Program-made: the position numbers and the translations under genes
The notes under the pieces: model-generated
The model's database searches: none
Seen by the model: only the letters and a program-made list of their open reading frames with translations
What the model was told of the DNA's origin: nothing
In this document: positions 36,901-46,975 of the stretch, one piece after another
Layout of the letters: every line of letters begins with the position of its first letter
How positions within the stretch are numbered: position 1 is the first letter of the stretch
Assembly (NCBI GenBank): GCA_936450465.1
Contig: OW388293.1
Span: forward strand, 45,853,040-45,917,039
Direction: 5' to 3'
Length of the DNA stretch: 64,000 nucleotides
Source of the DNA: Gibbula magus
Lineage: Eukaryota > Mollusca > Gastropoda > Trochida > Trochidae

Positions 36901-39167
36901 GCGAATTCTTCACAAAATCTTCTAATGGTAGGACACTCAACATATACATGATACATATTCTCGCTTGAACCACATGATTGACATAAGTCATTATCAACTA
37001 ATTTCATTTTCAACAACTCTCTCTTAGTATATATAGCTCTATGTATAAATTTGTGTTGGAATTCCAATAGCTTTGTCTTTCGTGCATTTTCTATAATTCA
37101 AAAATATATACCTCCAATTGATATGTTCATTTTGTTTGGTCTCCCATTTATAACACATTTTTTGGAAAGTTGCATGAAGCTTCAGATATGAGATTATCGT
37201 AAAATAGTCTTGTGCCTTTTAAAGGTTTAATAAGATCATTCCAAGGGAATTTATTGGCAAAGTTGTTATGGTCGAGAGGTTGAATATTCGAATAGCATCT
37301 CTCCAATTCTTGGGAATACTGAGAATGACACGGTTCAGATCCAGAACTGTCCCCATAATATCGTATTTTGTTTTAAGTTCATCAAACGTGAGAAACCCGT
37401 TATATATATCGTTGCATATATCCATAACATGAATGATTCCTCGTTTGAGCCAATTGGTCATGATCAAGTCTGGATTGTAAAGCTGGTGATTTAACCAGAG
37501 TGGTTGCATACGTATTTCATTTATGTTGATATCTTTCGATACATAAGCTTTAATATATCTATGCCAAGCATCCAGTGCATCTTTCCAAAATGGATTCACA
37601 AGTTTGTATTGTTTGTTAATATTCGCTCCTAGTAAGAGAATGTGCTTCATAGAAACTCCAGCTAAACTATAACCATTTGATTTAGAAACATATCTCTTTA
37701 AACAAGAAATGTTCAATGAATCAATAAACGTTTTGACATCAACCATCCTAAGACCATCATGTTCATACTTTCGCATTAGACTAGTTCGTTTTATTTTGTC
37801 TCTTTTGCCATTCCATATGAAGTTGAAAAATATTTTGTTCAAGTTCGTTACAAAAGCTGTAGGGGGATTCGGGAGAGAAGAGAGGATATGAACAATAGTA
37901 GATAAAGCCAAAGATTTGATAACTGTTATGTTCCCTATCAAAGTTAAGTTTCGTTTCTTCCAGTTGAAAATAATTCTTTGTATATTTTCAAGTCGTTTTT
38001 TGGTATTGATCTCTCAGATGATTTTTAAATCTGCATTCAGTTTTATTCCTAAAACATCAAAATTGTCGTTATGCCAATCTAGCTTAAACTCTTGCTGTCT
38101 GGGATAATATAGTCTCATTACCGGCCATTGCTCCGAGCCAAACCGCTTTGGTTTTGTCCATATTCCTATCATTCTGTCACTTTACATTCCAGGGTGTGAT
38201 AGTTGAGGGAAGTTTTGGTGACGCTCTTCCTCTGATAGTGTTTGGTGTGACTGCCGTCCTAGCCGGACTCTTGTCATTTTGTCTACCGGAAACTCTTAAC
38301 CGACCACTTCCGGAAACTATCGAGGATGCCAAGCAGTTCGGAAAGTAAGTACCGAAATTGCTCAAATAGACAGAGGTATTATTCTGTAAATGAAATATTT
38401 TGGGTCCTGTTTTAAAACAAACCAATCATCATGTACAGCCTCCTCATATTGACACCGAAGTAACCCATTGGCTGAGTCTAAGTTGTATTATTTGGATTAT
38501 TCCCTATATCTTTATATTTCATGACGGCTTCGACAGTTTTCAACCTGATCTTAATTTCGAAAAATCTTCAGACAGTAAGCAGAATGTTTCTATGTCCCGT
38601 TATCCTGTCAATAACAACATTTTGATGTATTTTTGAATAATAAATTGGAAGCCGTTGAATTAATTTTTTAATTAAAGAAACACATAACTATCCTCAAGCA
38701 AGCTACATGTAGCTTTGTTGACGGAAATCGCATTTTTCAAAATGGTGTGAAATAATTGGCAATTAATGAAATGGAAAATATTATTTGATATAGGTTGTCG
38801 ACGTTTTTGGGACTTTAATTTGTGGATTATATTTGTTATAGAACATCGTAAAACAAGCCAAAAAGCCCCTTTTGACTCTCCTATCTAACTAAGGAGAATC
38901 CAAATCAATGAAGTTTTTCAGAAAATAAACAGATAATATTTTGTATATTCAAATTTAGTTATGTGGTTTATGAATACATTGTATAGCTCGGTTTTAGTTG
39001 TATTTATCACTCGTTGGTGAACACATCTTGTACATGTTTAAGTAATGTTTCTTTGTTGTAGGGATACACCGCCGCCAGTAAGAGACATGGAAAACGGGAA
39101 GAAGATGGAGGGTCATGTGAATGGTGTATTTCTCGTGTCCATGACCGAAAATAAGGAAAGACTCTAA
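24969..39167 (+). CDS. SLC22-family organic ion transporter-like protein, copy A
   Basis: Ten exons: 24969-25111, 30079-30280, 31562-31665, 31909-32063, 32442-32610, 32917-33138, 33730-33956, 35085-35263, 38193-38344, 39062-39167. All phases join and total 1659 nt, 552 aa, the usual SLC22 length. The protein is a plasma-membrane MFS carrier of 12 predicted helices. Helix 1 is about residues 20-42. A large extracellular loop (about 44-116) has Cys49, 84, 98 and 120 and N-glycosylation motifs at Asn56, 71 and 93, followed by DLVC. The first MFS loop signature SDIFGRKK is at 148-155, ELVGPSKR starts helix 4-5, PESPRWLL is at 261-268, a Glu-rich cytoplasmic stretch at 301-306, NRLGRK in the second half, [19 protein letters not shown] at 433-451 and [16 protein letters not shown] near the C-terminus. 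Arg455 occupies the position held by Arg in anion and carnitine-type members and Asp in classic cation carriers, so the substrate is left open. The start is the MKFDD ATG, matching the family N-terminus. Just upstream, gatgtag/gttg could be the acceptor of a 5'-UTR exon. Confidence 0.94.
25793..26087 (+). repeat. Full-length tRNA-derived SINE with target duplication
   Basis: The 11-bp direct repeat tcaatttatca flanks it (25782-25792 and 26088-26098). The tRNA-like head has gtagagtagtggttagcgc and the B box ggggttcgagtccc. The body is shared with the other SINE copies. The tail is gcggcgttaaacaccaac followed by (ctcac)-type repeats. It is absent from intron 1 of copy B, so it arrived after the duplication. 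Confidence 0.93.
28078..29745. repeat. 22-bp minisatellite with a 1,026-bp higher-order duplication, intron 1 of copy A
   Basis: Unit tgtctgtattgtgtcacgtcaa (22 bp) with frequent a/g, t/c and one-base variants. A non-repetitive leader (caatcatgatatttc... to ctcggtattatatatg) appears twice, at 28080 and 29106, each followed by the same variant units, so a block of 1,026 bp was duplicated in tandem. All three plus frames stay open because 22-bp units lack stops. These frames are not genes. Confidence 0.92.
30901..31519. repeat. Nested inverted repeat before exon 3, copy A
   Basis: The outer arms are a perfect 20-bp inverted pair: cgtgtatcgcttagaaacag at 30901-30920 and its complement at 31500-31519. 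The inner arms are about 45 bp: gattcgaaccgcagagtgaa..tctacagatgtaaa near 30920-30965 against 31124-31172. The outer right arm ends 42 bases before exon 3. The outer arms and the right inner arm are kept in copy B. Confidence 0.85.
33139..33400 (+). repeat. Tandem array of exon 6 donor look-alikes, intron 6 of copy A
   Basis: The end of exon 6 plus its donor (catcatcttctatctctg/gtgagt) is repeated in degenerate form down the intron. tctctggtgagtg, tctttggtgagtt, tccttggtgagtt, tctctggtgaggg, tctgtggtgagca and tctatggtgagtg follow at 25-45 bp spacing, each next to catcatc. In the reading frame of exon 6 any use of a later donor would read TGG TGA and stop at once. Confidence 0.8.
34378..34432 (-). 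repeat. tRNA-like sequence in intron 7, copy A
   Basis: On the minus strand: gagctgagttggtagagct (A-box-like) and gatttcgattccagg (B-box-like). A related, more eroded sequence occupies the matching place in copy B (about 59808-59873), so it predates the duplication. Confidence 0.5.
35420..36064. other. Copy A-specific intron 8 sequence, unassigned
   Basis: Copies A and B align up to ggtttatgaataaaa (about 35410 and 60652) and then diverge. This part may be the 5' portion of the Penelope-like insertion or an older insertion. No frame with motifs was found. Confidence 0.5.
36067..36590 (+). mobile_element. Penelope-like element fragment with GIY-YIG endonuclease
   Basis: The frame from about 36070 to 36459 encodes [11 protein letters not shown], then the GIY-YIG domain: [10 protein letters not shown] and KYIGKT (the two family tripeptides), [12 protein letters not shown] (catalytic Arg region), PLSEHL, and [14 protein letters not shown] (catalytic Glu region), ending at LNGKK. 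The paired Cys motif before the domain is usual in Penelope-like elements, where this endonuclease follows the reverse transcriptase. The RT is missing. A cctgaagaag motif at 36571 is like that found near PLE ends. It lies in intron 8 of SLC22 copy A and is absent from copy B. Confidence 0.85.
36620..38163 (-). mobile_element. 5'-truncated L1/Tx1-type LINE
   Basis: On the minus strand: [13 protein letters not shown] near 38150, then a 240-codon frame (37941-37219) with [20 protein letters not shown] and [14 protein letters not shown], then a Cys-rich [19 protein letters not shown] (36876-37067), then [14 protein letters not shown] and FERKWKIL (36680-36810). This order is the region after the RT core in L1-like ORF2. 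Frames are broken between blocks. The 3' end runs into a (TA)n tract at 36631-36653. The 5' truncation point lies about 30 bases before exon 9 of the SLC22 gene. Confidence 0.85.
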
Positions 39168-39314
39168 AGAGGCAGTCATGAATATTAAATGTAGAAAATA
39201 TTATCCCTGTGATGTAGAGATTCTTCTATGAAGAGTGTTAATCTAAACTCAATTTGATATTGAACTTATGTAACCGTTAATCAAATAATTCGACATTTTA
39301 AGATCAAGGATTAA

Positions 39315-39513
39315 AGGGGCAGCAGCACGTTTTTTCGCTCAAATAAGTCGATGAAAGTTTTGCATTATATACAACACCGTTATTACCACTACGGATAATT
39401 GGTTTGTGTAATAAAATGTTTTACCCACTAAAGTAAATATAAATGACATAAACTATCATTATAAATGTGAAATTTGACAAAATAAAACTTGTAAAATATG
39501 CGCTACTGCCCCT
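39315..39513. mobile_element. TTAA-flanked MITE, 199 bp (piggyBac-like)
   Basis: The ends aggggcagcagcacg and gcgctactgcccct are inverted repeats. TTAA flanks it on both sides (39311-39314, 39514-39517). Copy B shows the empty site with a single TTAA (about 61966-61975, aggggttaatacgcg). TTAA target choice is the mark of piggyBac-type transposases. It has no coding capacity. It lies in the 3' flank of SLC22 copy A. Confidence 0.9.
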
Positions 39514-39592
39514 TTAATATGCGTGTATATTTGCCTACAGGCCGTTTCATCCATGTATGTGAACAGCAATGATTTATACAAAGTTACCTATA

Positions 39593-39598
39593 AATAAA
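39593..39598 (+). terminator. Likely polyadenylation signal of SLC22 copy A
   Basis: AATAAA about 430 bases after the stop codon. The aligned position in copy B (62043-62048) reads AATAAT. Confidence 0.5.
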
Positions 39599-39999
39599 GT
39601 TCCTTTTTTATGATTGATATAGATGAACATTAACATTAGCTTCAGCGTTGATACTTACTGCAATAACCAGAAATGTATGTAAAAAATGAAGAAGTTTAAA
39701 AATTAGTTTTATTCGTAATACAAAGTAATGCAATTTAAAATCAAATGGACCATATGATCCTTTATTGCCGATGTGTTTAATACTCGGTAAGTTCAACTCA
39801 ATCTCAAATATTATCTGTTAATGTAGCTTCACATATTCACAACTTCACATATTTGTATCATTTTCTGTATTTTCCTTTTCTACGAAATGAGAAATTAAAA
39901 CAAACAAAACCGAATATCATTTATTTTTTTTTTTTATTTAAGACAAATAATTTTTAAAAATAATAAAAGAGAGCCATGGGCTCTGTAGCTCATCAGGAG

Positions 40000-40705
40000 T
40001 TCGCTGATTTATTTCTTAGGTTGAAGATGTAAGTAATCTCAAGTAATACATTTTTAACAAGCGAAAAGTAGGATTTTAGGTCGTGACCAAAGGATCACCA
40101 AATCTACAATTTAAGCTCTTCATTTGCCATGGTAATTGTACACAGCATTTCAGCTTTCTAGACCTTTCGGTACTGTAGAAGAAGATGAAAATAAGTTTTT
40201 AGGTCGGCAATCTAAATAAATTTAGATCAACATGTATATTAGGTAATACCGTGTTCCATGATATAGGACAGTCGATCTAAATTTATTTAGATTGTACCGA
40301 CTTTATATCCATGATATAGGACAGTCGATCTAAATTTATTAGATTGTTAGGTCGGCATCTCTTTGACCCCGATTTTGGGTGACAGTATCACCAAATCTAC
40401 AATTTAGAACCCCCATTGGTCAAGAATCACGTACTCATAATTTCAGCATTCTAGAGCTTTTAGTAATGTAGAAGAAGATGAAAATAGTTGTTGTTAGGTC
40501 GTGACTCCTGTGACCCCTAATTTTAATCACAGGGTCACCAAAACTACAATTTAGAATCTACATCGACCAAGGAGAATGTACACACAATGTCAGCTCCCTA
40601 GAGCCAGCTATACTGATGAAGAATTCGAAACGTTTACGGAGAGATAGACAGACGACATGCCACGCCATAAGCCCTTCGGGCCTTTCAGGAGGAGCTAAAA
40701 TGGTC
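40000..40705 (+). repeat. Dispersed repeat with tandem ~150-bp modules, copy A flank
   Basis: Modules of the form ggtcaccaaatctacaatttagaa, a ccaagga-tgtacacaa block, ctagagc-ttagtactgtag, aagaagatgaaaata, ttaggtcgtgacc recur two to four times. The end is a hairpin-like cataagcccttcgggcctttcagg followed by gagctaaaa. The same family is at 62390-62875, and a short inverted copy is at 49683-49827. A copy A-specific patch (40203-40350) carries two tandem copies of catgatataggacagtc plus the palindromic gatctaaatttatttagat. Confidence 0.75.
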
Positions 40706-40860
40706 CACAACGTCACATTGACTTCAGATAATGCAAAAGCTTATTTCACAAAGAAATAAATTGGGTTAGCGGAAATTGAATACGTTCATATTTGTCATTA
40801 TTTCATTTTTGTATTCGTATCTTCTTGAATCTATTAAAAATGTACTGTATATAACGTTAA

Positions 40861-41350
40861 AGATGCATCCATTGTGTTTCATAAAATTGTATTTGGTTTT
40901 GAGACGTGCCAACATACAATATGTACTGATTTCAGTTTAATTAAGTTCACTCAACTTGCATATTCATTCCCAAACGCTAAATATAAAATAATTACTAGTT
41001 TCTAAATAAAATCGAGCAACATCATTATACAAGTACAGAAACCAAAACTACACTTCCCATTTAAATGCACAGTAGTTATAAGACCTATAAAACATTTTCA
41101 ACCGAAAGTTCTATATGTGTCTGTTGTAAATACGTTTCCAAAATTACATTTGACTAATTGACGCGCGCCACTCGCGGTGCATTGTCTGATTTTCGATCAG
41201 ATATCGATACTTTTACCTTTATATTATCGGTGTACTGAGTCGACTATCACCGAAGTGGCCATTTGCGGCAGCAGTCAGTACTTCTCGATAGAATAACACA
41301 ACTTATAACGTTTGGCAAATGTGACCCCAAACAACATAATGGATGTACCT
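40861..41350. mobile_element. TTAA-flanked MITE, 490 bp, second family
   Basis: Ends: agatgcatccattgtg on the left and the complement of aggtacatccattatg on the right (13 of 16 matching). TTAA lies on both sides (40857-40860, 41351-41354). Copy B has the unoccupied sequence tatcactttaagaacgg with one TTAA at 63032-63035. No coding frame. Confidence 0.87.
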
Positions 41351-41458
41351 TTAAGAACGGACGTTGAACGTGGGCGAACGTGTAATGTAATTAAGAATAT
41401 ATTCCATAATGTGTTGTATACTGGCTTATAAACGGTTTGAAAAGTGCATCGGTATTAA

Positions 41459-41812
41459 AGGGGCAGTAGCACGTTTTTTCGCTCAAAAAAGTTGATGAAA
41501 TGTATTTGAAAAATAATTTCACCAATAGTAAAACATCATTCTCTCTTCGGAAAATAAAGTTTAAAATTAGTGTACATGTTTCGGTAAAGCCATGGGAATC
41601 GTTTTTGTAATACAAAATAATAAATTGTGTTCACAATAAAATGGCCGCCATGCAATTTTTGCTTTATACGCAACATAGATTTTACCACTACAGATAATTG
41701 GTTTGTGTAATAACATGTTTTACCCTCTAAAGTTAATTTAAATGACATAAACTATCATTATAAATGGGAAATTTGAAAAAATAAATTTTGCAAAAAACGT
41801 GCTACAGCGCCT
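41459..41812. mobile_element. TTAA-flanked MITE, 354 bp (same family as 39315-39513)
   Basis: Starts aggggcagtagcacgttttttcg, ends acgtgctacagcgcct, TTAA on both sides (41455-41458, 41813-41816). Its 3' half matches the 199-bp element closely (ccactacagataattggtttg, catgttttaccctctaaag), so the short one is an internal-deletion form. Copy B reads ggtataaatgtcgg here, an unoccupied site with one base changed in the target. Confidence 0.88.
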
Positions 41813-42094
41813 TTAATGCCGGAGCTTGTCTATAGCCTTTATACAACGGTTTAACTTGTAATGTCAAACACTTTGAAAGCCATTTACAACCACATTATGG
41901 AAACTATTTGATATAAATTCAAACTTAGCAATCTAATTAATGTTTTAATCCGGAAATGAAAATTAAATGTTTAATGTAAACCATGTACCAATATTTAGGC
42001 TTTCTTACACCAGACAGTTAGATCCGCCCAGAAAAGTTACCATCACACAGGTGCTACCAAGCACCAAATGTAATTCTAAGAAAGATGATTAAAG

Positions 42095-42288
<194 letters not shown>

Positions 42289-42952
42289 GGCTTTCCGTCC
42301 TTGATTTTAGACGGCATGCCATCTAAAACACGATAACATAGCTTAACAATTCATTCAAGCACATAGAAAATACAAGGTCAGACACAGCTACAATATCTGG
42401 GAAACAAGAATTATGCCCTTCCCTCTGATGATCTGAACTACAAAAAGATGGGTTATCTCTTTCAGACCAGAGAAAATGACGAAAAACATGGAAAAGCAGA
42501 GTGAGGAGAGGTGGTGATTTTATGGATTTATCTAATTATCAGTGCCTAGGATTTAACTCAAACTGCAGCTGTACATACTCAAAGATAAGATATTACAGCA
42601 TATGGCTATGCAAAACATGTATATCATTTCTTTTATTAAGAGAAACAGTTCTTTTAGTAAATGGGCATATTTTGTGATATTAGACGGCATGTCGTCTAAA
42701 AAGAACATGATTTTGGACGGCATGTTATCTAAAAATAATTTGGACGGCATGCCGTCTTTATTATCAGAAGGGAGACATCGTTTTTTGAAATTTAAATGAT
42801 AAATATATTTCTATGAATAATTGACGGCTTTCCGTCTCTTTACAAAAATACGGTATGCTGTCTAAAATATATTGTCTTATAAAGACGGTATGCCGTCTAA
42901 AATATATTTTCTATAAAGATGACATGCCTTCTAAAATCAAGGACGGAAAGCC
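42289..42952. mobile_element. 664-bp TIR element with subterminal palindromes
   Basis: The left end ggctttccgtccttgatttt (42289 on) and the right end (complement, finishing at 42952) are inverted repeats of about 36 bp with two or three mismatches, continuing into aga-ggcatg-catc. Inside, variants of the palindrome agacggcatgccgtct occur about seven times (for example near 42310, 42683, 42716, 42741, 42850, 42884, 42919), clustered toward the right half. Non-coding. Superfamily unknown. No clean target duplication is readable because the left flank is the CT tract. Confidence 0.75.
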
Positions 42953-44914
42953 GCCACTACCCAGAAAGGCCTGTGGCATGGCATGGTTTCCGGCGTCAAG
43001 AAACACTGGCTCTCGAAATCTGAATTCTTGTCTTTAGACTCTTTGGCCATTTTCATTATAAATTGTACATTTGGTGACTCTGTGACCCAAACAATGAGCT
43101 ACCACAGCTACCACACTTAAAAACCATCATGTGCCCTCGTCTTCTTCTTAAAAAGTAAATGCAATAGTAAGCTGAAACAGTCTGTGTATCTTGGCAGATG
43201 GGCCACACTGGCCAATAGGGGTTATAAATTGTCGATTTGGAAAATGTAAGTTTTCAACCTTATATGTTGTATTATTTAAGGTCTGATCAGTTATAGAGTC
43301 AGGTATGTTTGGACAGTATGTCAGCAAAAAGCTAAATTTTTGTATAAGATGGCAGATGAATTGACACTTTCACACTGATCACAAATACGTCCGATGAACT
43401 GTGGGATCGAACCTGCAACCTAACGGTTTCTGGTCGATCGAACTAACACTGCAACCAGATGACATGAGAAGGACATTTCCATGCAATTGATTGAGCAATT
43501 GATTGGAGTTCTTACATTTTATAGGGTCAACATGGTTATAAGTTTGCATAGTAATAATTATATTTTTAAAGGTTCAGTAGCACACCATTCTTACTGAAAT
43601 AAATTACTCTCGCGAAAAAAAACATACGTATGGCTAAATACCAATGGCTAAATAATACGCCTGATACAAAGAGTTCTATAATGAATATTTTCCTTAGAGC
43701 GGTATTCATGCGCTACTGTTTACATACATGTGCAGAAATACACATATATGTATATTTACATAGGTATGTAAACTTGGCGCATGAACGCAAATACTGATTT
43801 ACACACATAAGCAAAGAGAGAAAGAGAGAGAGTACTGAATGATGAACATGATCATGACTGGTCTTGCACAGCCATCATATGACAGCATGACAGGAGCATA
43901 TAAATGGCAGCAGGGAGGGGAACCTACATGTACATGTAACTTCAACATATCTCATGATGATTATGGGGATTGTTAAATCAAAATCAATAGACTTGTATAC
44001 ACGTTTAATCCAGGATCAAAGCATTAGTGTTATGAATAAGTGACTGAGAGGCATTTTAATTATATTTTCAAGACAAGGATCAGGACATCCTATATTTTGT
44101 TTTCATTCCATCTATTTACCATTCCAAGATCTCAGAGTTTGCAAAGATACGAGCATAATATGCTATTCCCAGCTACAGCCCACTATAATAAATAAAAAAA
44201 TTCACAGACAACGTGCAACACAATCGAATAATCCCCATGATTCTGTGAAGGTGCAATCATAGGGAAGTGTGACCCGTCTATGGACCCTGTACAATGTGGA
44301 AAACCCCCAAATCTGCTCATAATCCATCATAACCTCCCGCAGTACATCCCCTTCTGGACACTTGATGACTTCAGGCATTGCAGACTTCTGAACACATATC
44401 ACAGCCGTTTATATTTGGCAACACCAAAGAGATGAGCAACATTTCTATATTCAGATGTTGTTGCAAGCCAGTAGATTTTTTTTATTGCTATTTGAAGTAT
44501 AGCAAGCAATGTTTCATTTAATTTGTATTGGTTTGATTTTCCAGGGATCCAGACAGTTGTGCTTATATAGATATAGTCAAAAGATTCTTGTGATATCCAT
44601 TATTCATTTGTGAAATTTTGAAAAACATGGTTCTTAGAACTGTTTCTGAAAGATATTCCAACTCCTGCTATTACTGATGACTATCTATGTCATCATCATA
44701 AAGGGGAAACATCCCCTTTGTCTCCGCAGTACACCGGTGTCTACATGACCAAGGCTTGTGCTTAAATGAAGGAAACTGAACATTTACCCTAACAAAATAC
44801 ATACCGTCAGATGGCGCATGAACGCATAGCAAATTTTGCATTTACACACCTGAGTATATTTACATAGGGTGTATTTTTCCATACAGTGCACATTTTTGGC
44901 GCATGAATGTGGCT
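42953..44914. other. No gene seen between the duplicated segments
   Basis: Contains a tRNA-like repeat head (minus, 43390-43462, with ggttcgatccca) and two related gcgcatgaacgca segments (43777 and 44815) in direct orientation about 1 kb apart. Otherwise unassigned. Confidence 0.5.
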
Positions 44915-46975
44915 TACGACGATCCAAAAGACATCGCTAATGTATTAAACGATTTCTTTGTAAGTCAAGCTACAGTAGATGATCCGGATTTGCAACCACC
45001 TGATATCCAATTTGAAATAATTACAGTTCAATCAATCTTACACGTGACGAAGTCCAAGATATTCTTCTCTCACTAAATCCATCTAAAGCTACAGGGCCAT
45101 ATGGAATAGGTAATACATGTAGGTTTCTCAGAGCCGTGGTTGAAATCTTATCCCCGTTGTTAACAACGTTTTATTAACATGTCTCTTCACGAATCTATAT
45201 TTTCATCTACCTGGAAGGAAGCGTCAGTAATACCCCTTCATAAAAAGAATAGTGTAAATGAATGCTCAAACTACTGACCAGTCGCTCTTACCAGCTGTTT
45301 ATCTAAAGTTTTTGAAATTTACAATCGGGATTTATGCCGGAAGACTCTACAACCAAACATTTGACCTATCTTTATGATTTTATCGCTAAAGGTATTGACG
45401 AAAGTAAGGAGGTTAGAGCCGTTTTTTGTGACATAAGCAAGGCGTTTGATAAGGGTTGGCACAAAGGGATAATTTCAAAATTGAAAAACTACGGTATTAA
45501 TGGATCTCTCTTGAAGTGGTTTGAAAGTTACCTAGAAAAAAGACAACAGAAAGTTGTTATTAATGGATACAGCTCTGATAACAAAACTGTCTTTGCTGGA
45601 GTCCCACAAGGCCGTGTGTTAGGACCCTTACTCTTCATTGTATACATCAACGATATAGTCGATGGTATAGAGAGTCATATACGTCTTTTTGCAGACGACA
45701 CCTCTATATATGTAATTGTAGATGATCACGATGTTGCCGTATCTCGTCTTAATGACGACCTTGACCGAATCTCACGCTGGGCAGAAAAATGGCAGGTAAA
45801 TTTAAATCCTAATAAAACAGAAACTATAACCTTTTCTCGAAAGCGCAAATCAAATTATAGAAAACCTACTTTGAAAATGATACTCCGATACAAGAATTAC
45901 GGACTCACAAACATCTTGGAATTACTCTCCAGAGTGATTGTGTATGGAAAAGTCATATTGAAAATGTTATCGAAAAAGTCAGTCCCATGATCAACTGTTT
46001 ACGAAGTTACAAATATCGCCTCTCTAGGAAAACTCTCGAAACCATGTATAAGTCATACGTCCTGCAGATATTCGATAACAGCTGCCACATATGGGATAAT
46101 TGTACGAATGAACTATCTCTTCTTCTTGGGCGGTTACAGCTAGATGCTCTTCGAACAATATGGGTGCTGTTCGTGGTACTAGTCATGAAAAATTATACTT
46201 TGAAACCCAATTTAAACCACTTAAAGAAAGAAGGCGTGAAACCAAGTTGCTAAATCTTTACAAAAAGACTAACAATCTCGCTCCTGATTATCTGTGCGAT
46301 ATTGTACCTAAAACTGTCGCCGAAAGTAGTCAATACAATCTGAGAAATAATACAAAGTTACAAACAATAAACTGTAGGACAATACATTAAGAAAAATAAT
46401 TCTTACCAGATACAATTAAACTATGGAATTAACAACCTCACAAATGCCAAAACCATTGGCGAATTTAAAAATATATTAACCACAAAAGAATCTAATAATT
46501 ATCTTGATTTAAACTATGGTAGTCGATTCTGCCAAATTATACATATTGTCGTCTTAAACTTGGTTGCATCGAGCTAAACGGTGATAAGGTCAATAGACAT
46601 ATATCAAATAGTGCTGAATGCGCTTGTGGATATCACAATGAAGATGTTATTCATTATCTCCTTGCATCTAAATTATATACAGCTATCCGAAATAACGCAT
46701 AATTCTATGTAAATGGCCACAACCTCCGAACTGTATTATACGGAATTCCCCCAGTTACCAACAATGAAAATCACATCTTTATTTAATGCCATGGAACTAA
46801 ACTGCAGCAAAATGTATTTAATACACGCCTTATGTAATCATTTTATTTGATTGTGTTTTGTATCTAGTTCGTGTGTATGCTTATTTATATCATGTTGTAT
46901 TGGTGAGGTATTCAGAAAAGCAAAGTCTTGCTTGTTTACCGAACCAAATTTATTTTAGTTGAATAAAAATATGTT
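44915..46975 (+). mobile_element. Degenerate CR1/Jockey-type LINE
   Basis: Successive frames encode DPKDIANVLNDFF, LTRDEVQDILLSLNPSKATGP, the RT core, then the post-RT domain (MYKSYVLQIFDNSCHIWDN, GTSHEKLYFE, KTNNLAPDYLCD), and finally a Cys-rich end (ECACGYHNEDVIHYLL near 46617-46665). The 3' end carries ttgaataaaaatatg near 46965. Several frameshifts and stops make it inactive. The endonuclease half is missing. It lies between the two SLC22 copies. Confidence 0.88.
45334..46390 (+). pseudogene. LINE reverse transcriptase, broken
   Basis: The longest frame (45334-45990) holds FCDISKAFDKGWH (first catalytic Asp), GVPQGRVLGPLLF (normally GVPQGSVLGP) and FADDTSIY with the paired catalytic Asp at codons 121-122. 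The protein then continues in two other frames (45987-46253, 46160-46390), showing at least two frameshifts. Confidence 0.88.

Larger units (their letters stand above)
23020..41850 (+). repeat. Segmental duplication, copy A
   Basis: Homology to copy B starts near 23020 (acccgcaatgta..., paired with about 47660) and runs through the whole SLC22 gene to about 41850 (gccggagcttgtctata, paired with 63127). Both copies lie in the same orientation. Copy A is longer mainly because of later insertions in introns 1 and 8, in the 3' flank and in a 1-kb block at 23233-24270. Confidence 0.9.

Noticed and set aside
40612..40634. ctgatgaagaattcgaaac, a hammerhead-ribozyme-like core (ctgatga ... gaaa)
   Set aside because: No stem II of useful length between the two parts and no matching stems I and III by eye; the same words occur as ordinary parts of the dispersed repeat at 62777.
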